Program-made: the position numbers and the translations under genes
In this document: in pieces, positions 7,313 to 12,384 of the stretch
Position numbering within the stretch: position 1 is the stretch's first letter
How the letters are laid out: every line of letters begins with the position of its first letter
The notes under the pieces: generated by a model
What the model was told of the DNA's origin: nothing
Seen by the model: the letters and a program-made list of their open reading frames with translations, nothing else
Databases searched by the model: none
Assembly (NCBI GenBank): GCA_002371675.1
Contig: DFGE01000037.1
Span: 1-28,422 of the forward strand
DNA: 28,422 bases
From: Clostridiales bacterium UBA3758
GTDB taxonomy: Bacteria; Bacillota; Clostridia; Oscillospirales; Oscillospiraceae
Direction of reading: 5' to 3'

Positions 7313-7346
7313 AAAGGCTCGGAGGGAAATCTCCCTCCGGGCCTTT
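7313..7346 (+). terminator. Terminator hairpin interrupted by an insertion (left copy)
   Basis: Arms AAAGGCTCGGAGGG (7313-7326) and CCCTCCGGGCCTTT (7333-7346), a near-perfect stem 25 bp after the Lar-like gene. It is not followed by a T-run: the repeat element starts at once. The same hairpin recurs at 7557-7582 with a T-run, on the other side of the element. Confidence 0.65.
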
Positions 7347-7552
7347 GAGACTGTCAAAAAACCTGCGATACGGCGGGTGGATAGAGCAGCGGGGGAGCTC
7401 GAGGGGGCAAGGCCCGCCTCGAATACAATTAACCGCCGCCGGAAAAGCCCGATATTGCGGGCTTTTCCGGTAACAGCATTTTGCCTCAAGCAAAATGCTC
7501 GGCGGCTGAAGCGCAGTCAAAATAGTCCGGTATGGACTTTTTTGACAAGCTG
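7347..7552 (+). mobile_element. MITE-like element, copy A
   Basis: Non-coding element bounded by perfect 10-bp inverted ends TGTCAAAAAA (7352-7361) and TTTTTTGACA (7538-7547), with weaker pairing outside them (GAGAC/GCTGAG). Inside are a 13-bp perfect stem (7439-7451/7458-7470), a 10-bp stem (7475-7484/7490-7499), an enclosing CCGCCG/CGGCGG pair (7433-7438/7500-7505) and a final AGTCC/GGACT stem. Together these form a possible branched RNA. It resembles 10567-10768 over most of its length. No protein is encoded, so it would need a transposase in trans. Confidence 0.7.
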
Positions 7553-7556
7553 AGAG

Positions 7557-7587
7557 GCTCGGAGGGAAATCTCCCTCCGGGCTTTTT
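7557..7587 (+). terminator. Terminator hairpin, right copy with T-run
   Basis: Arms GCTCGGAGGG (7557-7566) and CCCTCCGGGC (7573-7582) followed by five T. It duplicates the hairpin at 7313-7346 on the left of the element. This is presumably the original terminator tail, displaced by the insertion. Confidence 0.7.
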
Positions 7588-7636
7588 CGTTCTACTCATT
7601 CTACAAATCATTTCAGCAGACAAATCGCAGCATATC

Positions 7637-7665
7637 TTGACATATGTCAGAAATCGTGCTATCCT
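7637..7665 (+). promoter_or_regulatory. Promoter of the DUF134-NifX gene
   Basis: Consensus TTGACA (7637-7642), 17-bp spacer and TATCCT (7660-7665), with TG one base upstream of the -10. Predicted start of transcription is about 7672, inside the second palindrome. The -35 lies within the first palindrome. Confidence 0.7.
7638..7649. promoter_or_regulatory. Operator 1, perfect palindrome over the -35
   Basis: TGACATATGTCA is a perfect 12-bp palindrome overlapping the -35 hexamer. An identical copy lies 34 bp downstream. Two identical palindromes around one promoter are the usual layout of a repressor site pair. The likely ligand is the helix-turn-helix protein encoded next (inference). Confidence 0.65.
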
Positions 7666-7671
7666 CATACT

Positions 7672-7683
7672 TGACATATGTCA
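7672..7683. promoter_or_regulatory. Operator 2, perfect palindrome at the start of transcription
   Basis: Second TGACATATGTCA, starting at the predicted +1 and ending just before the ribosome site AAGGGAGG (7686-7693). Centre-to-centre distance from operator 1 is 34 bp, a little over three helical turns, so proteins bound at both would lie on nearly the same face. Confidence 0.65.
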
Positions 7684-7698
7684 GAAGGGAGGGCTCAT

Positions 7699-8472
7699 AT
7701 GCCGCGCAAGACCCGCTGCCGCTTCATCGGCGGCTACCCGGACTGCTGGCGCTTTACGCCTGAGGACGCGCCGGAGGGCGCCGAGACCGTCACGCTCTCT
7801 CTGGATGAATACGAAGCCGTCCGCCTCCTCGACCGGGAGGGGCTGACGCAGGAACAGGCCGCCGAGCGCATGGGCGTCGCGCGCACGACCGTCACCGCCA
7901 TCTACGACAGCGCGAGGAAAAAGCTCGCGCAGATGCTGGTGGACGGGCGGCCGCTGGCGATCTCCGGCGGCAGATATCAGATCGCGGAGCGGGAGACCCC
8001 CGAGCTCCGCCGGAAAGGAACGGATACCATGAGAATCGCAGTCAGTTACGAAAACGGACAGATCTTCCAGCATTTCGGCCACAGCGAGCACTTCAAGCTC
8101 TACGACGTGGAGGACGGCAGGATCGTCGCCGAGCAGGTCGTGGACACCAACGGCAGCGGCCACGGCGCGCTGGCCGGCTTTCTCCGCCAGGCGGGCACGG
8201 ACGCGCTGATTTGCGGCGGCATCGGCGGCGGCGCACAGGCGGCGCTGGCCGAGGCCGGGATCAAGCTCTACGGCGGCTGCCGGGGCGACGCGGACGCGGC
8301 GGCCATGGCCCTCGCCGCAGGCAAGCTGGTCTACAATCCCACTGTGCGCTGCGACCACCACGACCACGCGCACGAGGGCGGCGAACACCGCTGCGGCCAC
8401 GGCGAGCACAGCTGCGGCTCCGTCACCCGCGGCGGCGAGGAGGCCGCCGGAGGCCACGCCGGGAAATTCTGA
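7699..8472 (+). CDS. DUF134 helix-turn-helix fused to NifX/NifB-type domain
   Basis: 257 residues. Residues 1-90 are a DUF134 protein (MPRKTRCR start, then LSLDEYEAVRLLDREGLTQE and AAERMGVARTTVTAIYDSARKKL, a sigma-region-4-like helix-turn-helix). Residues 111-216 match the dinitrogenase iron-molybdenum cofactor-binding (NifX/NifB) fold: MRIAVSYENG, QHFGHSEHFKLYDV, GGIGGGAQAAL, GIKLYGGCRGDADAA. The tail (218-239) is rich in His and Cys and may bind metal. It is probably a DNA-binding regulator sensing a metal cofactor and controlling itself through the twin palindromes upstream. The ATG at 7699 is chosen because AAGGGAGG precedes it; the ATG at 7678 lies in the operator. An internal AAAGGA nine bases before Met111 (8029) could give the NifX part alone. 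A strong terminator follows. Confidence 0.85.
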   Translation: MPRKTRCRFIGGYPDCWRFTPEDAPEGAETVTLSLDEYEAVRLLDREGLTQEQAAERMGVARTTVTAIYDSARKKLAQMLVDGRPLAISGGRYQIAERETPELRRKGTDTMRIAVSYENGQIFQHFGHSEHFKLYDVEDGRIVAEQVVDTNGSGHGALAGFLRQAGTDALICGGIGGGAQAALAEAGIKLYGGCRGDADAAAMALAAGKLVYNPTVRCDHHDHAHEGGEHRCGHGEHSCGSVTRGGEEAAGGHAGKF

Positions 8473-8490
8473 TAAGCATCGAATATCAAG

Positions 8491-8540
8491 AAAGCCCGAG
8501 GGAGGCGCTTGAAGTGCAGCGCCTCCCTCGGGCTTTTTCT
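8491..8540. terminator. Bidirectional terminator between convergent genes
   Basis: Perfect 19-bp arms (8491-8509 and 8518-8536) with an 8-nt loop. The plus strand ends in a T-run and the minus strand likewise ends in TTT. It separates the plus-strand regulator from the minus-strand alcohol dehydrogenase and should serve both. Confidence 0.9.
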
Positions 8541-8541
8541 G

Positions 8542-9774
8542 TTACCGCTCCGCGGGCTCTTCCGCCTGCGCCAGCATGGCGCGGCGGATGACGCGCTCGC
8601 AGCGGGCGCGGTCATAGACCACGGGGACGGGATAGACCGGATTTGCCTCGCGCAGCGCCCAGCTCACCATCTGCGGGATGTCCTCCTCGCGGATACAGTC
8701 GAAGCCCTCCGGGATGCCCATGCGCAGGTTCATGGCGCGGATCTCCCTGATGAAGGCCGCCGCCCGCTCCCGCTCGCTCCCCTGCTCTGCCACGCCCGTG
8801 AGCGCCGCGAGCCGCGCGAGCTTCGGCCAGGCCGCCTTGCCGTAATCCTCGAGCACAATGGGCAGCAGCACGGCGTTGGCCAGGCCGTGCGGCGTATCAT
8901 AGAGGCCGCCGAGCGTGTGCGCGATGGCGTGCACGTTGCCGACGCCTGCGCGCGTAAAGGCGAAGCCCGCCTTGAAGGATGCCTCGAGCATCTCGCCGCG
9001 CGCTTCGAGGTCAGTCCCGTCGCGGTAGGCCCGCTCCAGGAAGCGGAAAACGGCGCAAACGGCCTCCTCAGCGAGGCGCAGGCTCTCCTGCGTGTTGTAG
9101 GTCCAGCAGAGATAGGCCTCCACCGCGTGGGTCAGCGCGTCCATGCCCGTGGCAGCCGTAATCTTCGGCGGCAGTCCCGCCGTGAGCGCCGGGTCGAGCA
9201 CTGCGTACTTCGGGACGAGGTTGAGATCCATGAGCGCGTATTTATGATGCGTCGCGCGGTCGGTCACGACGGCGGCGATCGTCGTCTCGGAGCCGGTACC
9301 CGCGGTGGTGGGAACGGCGATGAAGGGAGGCAGCTCGCGCAGCACCTTCAGCAGTCCCGCCATCTGTGCGAGCGAGGCATGCGGACGCGCCACGCGCGCG
9401 GCCGCGGCCTTGCAGGCGTCGATCGGCGAGCCGCCGCCCACGGCGAGGAAGCCCTCGCAGCGCTCCGCCTCATAGAGCGCGCGGATCGCCTCCACGGTGT
9501 CCGTCGAGGGGTTTGCCTCCACACGGTCGAAGAGGCTGTACGCGATCCCGGCCTCGTCGAGCTTCTGCAGGATGGGCGGGAGCAGCCGCGCGGCGACGGT
9601 GGGCCCGCTGACGACCAGCACGCGCGCGACGCGCTCGTTTCGCAGCAGCTCCGGGATCCGCGCAGCGCTGCCCACGCCGCTGACCACGATGGGGCGCCGC
9701 CAGGGCAGCAGCCGCGCGCCCACGTTGAAGACCGCCTGAAAGCTGCGGTAAGCTGCTTTTTCAAGGGCAGACAT
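8542..9774 (-). CDS. Iron-containing alcohol dehydrogenase
   Basis: 410 residues, the usual size for the group III Fe-dependent alcohol dehydrogenase family, which interconverts alcohols and aldehydes with NAD(P)H in the cytoplasm. The nucleotide-binding GGGSPID lies at 113-119, PTTAGTGSE at 155-163, and the metal ligands by motif are D212 and H216 (GMDALTHAVEAY), H282 (NVHAIAH) and H296 (TPHGLAN), with family-like spacing. So the active site looks complete. GGGAGG stands seven bases before the ATG. The N-terminus has an extra amphipathic segment (1-27) before the first strand. It follows the guanylate-kinase-like gene by 74 bp, with a 15-bp hairpin between them. Substrate is not predictable; butanol/lactaldehyde-type enzymes are the closest generic comparison. 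Confidence 0.9.
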   Translation of the reverse strand: MSALEKAAYRSFQAVFNVGARLLPWRRPIVVSGVGSAARIPELLRNERVARVLVVSGPTVAARLLPPILQKLDEAGIAYSLFDRVEANPSTDTVEAIRALYEAERCEGFLAVGGGSPIDACKAAAARVARPHASLAQMAGLLKVLRELPPFIAVPTTAGTGSETTIAAVVTDRATHHKYALMDLNLVPKYAVLDPALTAGLPPKITAATGMDALTHAVEAYLCWTYNTQESLRLAEEAVCAVFRFLERAYRDGTDLEARGEMLEASFKAGFAFTRAGVGNVHAIAHTLGGLYDTPHGLANAVLLPIVLEDYGKAAWPKLARLAALTGVAEQGSERERAAAFIREIRAMNLRMGIPEGFDCIREEDIPQMVSWALREANPVYPVPVVYDRARCERVIRRAMLAQAEEPAER

Positions 9775-9793
9775 GCCTTTTCCTCCCTTTTGT

Positions 9794-9834
9794 CAGATAC
9801 CGGGGAGCCTCCCGCGGACGCTCCCCGGTATCTG
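9794..9834 (-). other. Perfect 15-bp hairpin between two minus-strand genes
   Basis: Arms CAGATACCGGGGAGC and GCTCCCCGGTATCTG with an 11-nt loop. On the minus strand it is not followed by a T-run (ACAAAAGGG follows), so read-through into the dehydrogenase gene is possible. On the plus strand GGTTTTC follows. It may be a weak terminator or an mRNA processing/stability stem. Confidence 0.6.
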
Positions 9835-9848
9835 GTTTTCCGCGCCGT

Positions 9849-10391
9849 TCAGCGATCGAGAACGGCCTCCAGCTCCGCGAGAGCCTGGGCTGGATCGTCG
9901 CTGCAGACGAAGGCGTCACAGAAAGCGGATGCCTCGCGCTGCTTCTGCGCCTCCTGCAGGCGGATCTTCAGCTCGAAGGGGCTGCGGGCAAGCGCCTCGT
10001 AACGCTCACGCAGCACAGCCTCGGAGGGCGCCACATAGACGCAGACGGCCTCCGGCATATGCGCCTTGATCTGCGCGGCGCGGTCCACGTCCAGATGCAG
10101 CAGCACATGCCGCCCGGCGGCAAGCGCCTCCTGCACCAGGCGGCGGGAGGTGCCGTAATCGTTGCCGGCGAAGCTCGTCTCCTCCAGGAGATCGCCGCTC
10201 GCGCGCAGCGCGTCCCAGCCCTCGAGGTCATAGAACCAGAAGCCGACGCCGTTCGTCTCTCCGGCCTTCTGCTTGCGGGCGGTCACGGGTGTGACGGCGG
10301 CGACGTCCTCCCGCGCGGCAAACAGCGCCGTGACCAGCTCGCCCGTGCCCGCGCCGGAGGGCCCGGTGAGTACCAATAGCTTTTTCTCCAT
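9849..10391 (-). CDS. Guanylate kinase-like protein with altered P-loop
   Basis: 180 residues with the guanylate kinase layout: P-loop region GPSGAGTGE (10-18), GMP-site VTPVTARKQKAGETNGVGFW (33-52), GNDYGT (76-81), then LHLDVD (98-103) and a C-terminal lid/helix region. Guanylate kinase makes GDP from GMP and ATP. Here the P-loop Lys is Thr and the following Thr/Ser is Glu (GKGT becomes GTGE), and one Arg of the GMP-binding RxxR is Lys. ATP phosphoryl transfer is therefore doubtful. A housekeeping gmk is presumably elsewhere in the genome, and this copy may have a binding or regulatory role, or act on another ligand. AAGGAG five bases upstream and a TTGCAG-17-TAGAAT promoter support expression. 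It appears to head a unit with the alcohol dehydrogenase. Confidence 0.8.
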   Translation of the reverse strand: MEKKLLVLTGPSGAGTGELVTALFAAREDVAAVTPVTARKQKAGETNGVGFWFYDLEGWDALRASGDLLEETSFAGNDYGTSRRLVQEALAAGRHVLLHLDVDRAAQIKAHMPEAVCVYVAPSEAVLRERYEALARSPFELKIRLQEAQKQREASAFCDAFVCSDDPAQALAELEAVLDR

Positions 10392-10442
10392 AGTCGCTCC
10401 TTTTCCGGCGTGCCGCGCCGGAGCAATCTTTTCAACAGCGCT

Positions 10443-10471
10443 ATTCTATCATGTCCGCGCCGTTCCTGCAA
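10443..10471 (-). promoter_or_regulatory. Promoter of the guanylate kinase-like gene
   Basis: TTGCAG (10471-10466), 17-bp spacer and TAGAAT (10448-10443) with an extended TG, on the minus strand about 50 bp before the start codon. Confidence 0.7.
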
Positions 10472-10534
10472 GCACCCCCGGGTGATCGTTTTCTTTTCAT
10501 TCCGCTCTTTTCTTGAGCAGAAAATCATAAAGTC

Positions 10535-10566
10535 GGTCGACCCCGCAGCATTCTGCGGGGTCGACC
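10535..10566. terminator. Hairpin beside MITE copy B, arm duplicated
   Basis: Perfect 14-bp arms GGTCGACCCCGCAG (10535-10548) and CTGCGGGGTCGACC (10553-10566), loop CATT. The right arm is repeated at 10769-10782 on the far side of the element. It probably was the terminator after the GH36 gene before the insertion. No T-run is now adjacent. Confidence 0.5.
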
Positions 10567-10768
10567 AGAGACCGTCAAAAAACCTGGGATAAGGCAGGAG
10601 GACAAAGAAGCGGGGGGAGCTCGAGGGGGCAAGGCCCGCCGCGAATACAATAAACCGCCGCGGAAAAGCCCGATATTTCGGGCTTTTCCGGTAACAGCAT
10701 TTTGCCTCAAGCAAAATGCTCGGCGGCTGAAGCGCAGTCAAAAAGTCCAGTAGGGACTTTTTGACAAG
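10567..10768 (+). mobile_element. MITE-like element, copy B
   Basis: Same element as 7347-7552, with ends GTCAAAAA (10574-10581) and TTTTTGAC (10758-10765). The core from the GGGGGAGCTCGAGG stretch to AAGCGCAGTCAAAA is nearly identical between the copies, including the 13-bp and 10-bp stems. The last stem is AGTCC/GGACT in both, although the loop differs. The flanking hairpin arm is present on both sides. No coding capacity. Confidence 0.7.
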
Positions 10769-10782
10769 CTGCGGGGTCGACC
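10769..10782 (+). repeat. Duplicated 14-nt hairpin arm flanking copy B
   Basis: CTGCGGGGTCGACC repeats 10553-10566 exactly on the opposite side of the element. This resembles a target duplication or a recombination product at a terminator. Confidence 0.6.
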
Positions 10783-10806
10783 ATTCTTTATGGAATTGCT
10801 CCGGCG

Positions 10807-12384
10807 TCACTCGACGACAACGCTGTGGCGCTCGCCGTCCAGGATATAGCTCACGGAAAGGCCGTGGTCAGCGTGCACGCGCACGTCCTGCGCCTCGGCG
10901 AGACGGCGGATGCGCGGATAGAGCGCCCTGGCCTCCTCGCTCCAGTTGGCCATGTCGTCCGAATGCAGCAGGATGCCGCTGAAGAGGCCGTTGACCGTCC
11001 AGAGAATCTCCTTCTCGCGGCGCGTGAGCTTGAGGTTCTCGCTGCGCAGGAAGAACACGTCGGGGTCGTTGAGCCAGGCGCGGCCGTTGAGCTCGCGCCG
11101 GAAAATCGTGTTGCCGATGGCCTGCCTGGTCGAGACGCGCTCACGGTGGGTCAGCTGCATGAGTGGGGTATCGTTCCAGTCGAGGCCGACGTCGCAGCTG
11201 ATGCGGCAGTAGTCCACCAGGCCGAAGGCCGGCATGAGCGGCACGCCGCAGCCGAGGATGAGCTTGTCGCCGCAGAGCTTTCGCAGGAGCTTCATCGCGC
11301 GGAGCATGCGCCCGGCGCGGCTCTCCTTCTCGCTGCCCACCGGGGCGGCGGCATATAGGAAATCGAGCTTGACGAGATCGTAGCCCCACTCGTCAAAGAC
11401 CCGGCGGAAGACCCGCGTGAGGTAGGTCACGACCTCGGGATTGTCAATATCGAGGGCATAGAAGCCGCTCCAGTTGATCCCTGCGTACCAGGGCTTGCCG
11501 TCCACCTGCAAAAACCAGTCGGGGTGCTGCCGGAAGAGAAAGCTCTCCTTCTCGGCGACGAAGGGAGCGAGCCAGAGCCCCGCGCGGAAGCCTTTCGCGT
11601 GGATCTCGTCCGCCGCGGCCTTCATGCCGTCGGGGAACTTGAGGAAGTCCGGCTCCAGCCAGTCGCCCACGGCGCCCTCCCAGCCGTCGTCGATCTGGAA
11701 GAGATCGCCCGGCTGCAGCTGCTCCGTGCAGCCCAGAAGATCGCTGCGGATGGAGGCGGCGCTGATGTCCTCATAGCGGTTATACCAGCTCGAATAGCCC
11801 GCGAGGCGCTGCGCGGTGCGGGGCTTCACGCCCATCTCGGCAAACCAGGCGTCAAAGACCTCGTCCTCGCCACCCGCGGCATAGAAGAGATCGAAGGCGT
11901 GGAATTCGCCCGAGACCGCAAGCCCCGCGCAGTCGCGCTCGATTGTGAGTCTGTCCTCATGGCTGACGAAGCGGAAGAGCGTGTAACCCGGCTCCTCGTC
12001 GAGCGAGGCGAAGAGGCGGAAGCGCTCCCCCTCGCGGAAGTAGCACCAGCTCTCGCCGTGGGTCGTGCCGGGCTGCTGGGGATAGTCCACGAAGAAATAG
12101 TCTCCGTAGCTGCGCAGGCCGTAGTGCCGGATGGCGGCCTCGGGTATGGGGCCGATATCCTTGGTGTAGCCCGCGCGGGTGTACTCCGGGCAGTAGGTCC
12201 AGGTCTGGTAGCCGTTCATGAAGATTTTCTCGTCCTCGCCGAGCGGCACGCGCACGGTCGCGCGCGCGTATTCCACCACGCCCGCGGGGAGCGCGGGGGC
12301 GATCGTGAGGCGGCCGCCCTCCCAGTCAACGCTGCCGCAGACCGCGGCGCAGTCCTTCAGTTTGATCTCATAGCTAACTTTCAT
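10807..12384 (-). CDS. GH36-type alpha-galactosidase
   Basis: 525-residue clan GH-D glycosidase, best matched to GH36 alpha-galactosidases, which release galactose from raffinose-type sugars, melibiose or galactomannans by a retaining mechanism. An N-terminal beta-sandwich (about 1-185) leads into a (beta/alpha)8 barrel: SSWYNRYEDIS at 198-208, FQIDDGW at 229-235, the nucleophile in LVKLDFLY (D341) and the acid/base in CRISCDVGLDW (D398). There is no signal peptide, so it should act in the cytoplasm on imported sugar. At 525 residues it is shorter than the ~700-residue classical GH36 enzymes, with reduced C-terminal parts. Its ATG overlaps the stop of the GH2 gene (ATGA), and GAGGTG lies inside that gene, so translation is coupled. 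Exact specificity is unknown. Confidence 0.85.
   Translation of the reverse strand: MKVSYEIKLKDCAAVCGSVDWEGGRLTIAPALPAGVVEYARATVRVPLGEDEKIFMNGYQTWTYCPEYTRAGYTKDIGPIPEAAIRHYGLRSYGDYFFVDYPQQPGTTHGESWCYFREGERFRLFASLDEEPGYTLFRFVSHEDRLTIERDCAGLAVSGEFHAFDLFYAAGGEDEVFDAWFAEMGVKPRTAQRLAGYSSWYNRYEDISAASIRSDLLGCTEQLQPGDLFQIDDGWEGAVGDWLEPDFLKFPDGMKAAADEIHAKGFRAGLWLAPFVAEKESFLFRQHPDWFLQVDGKPWYAGINWSGFYALDIDNPEVVTYLTRVFRRVFDEWGYDLVKLDFLYAAAPVGSEKESRAGRMLRAMKLLRKLCGDKLILGCGVPLMPAFGLVDYCRISCDVGLDWNDTPLMQLTHRERVSTRQAIGNTIFRRELNGRAWLNDPDVFFLRSENLKLTRREKEILWTVNGLFSGILLHSDDMANWSEEARALYPRIRRLAEAQDVRVHADHGLSVSYILDGERHSVVVE

Noticed and set aside
7347..7552. CRISPR array or tRNA in the repeat-rich spacer
   Set aside because: No regularly spaced direct repeats and no T-arm or acceptor-stem pattern; the repeats are inverted and match a second dispersed copy.
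7678..7698. Earlier ATG (7678) for the DUF134-NifX gene
   Set aside because: It is part of the TGACATATGTCA palindrome, very near the predicted start of transcription and without a ribosome site; 7699 has AAGGGAGG.
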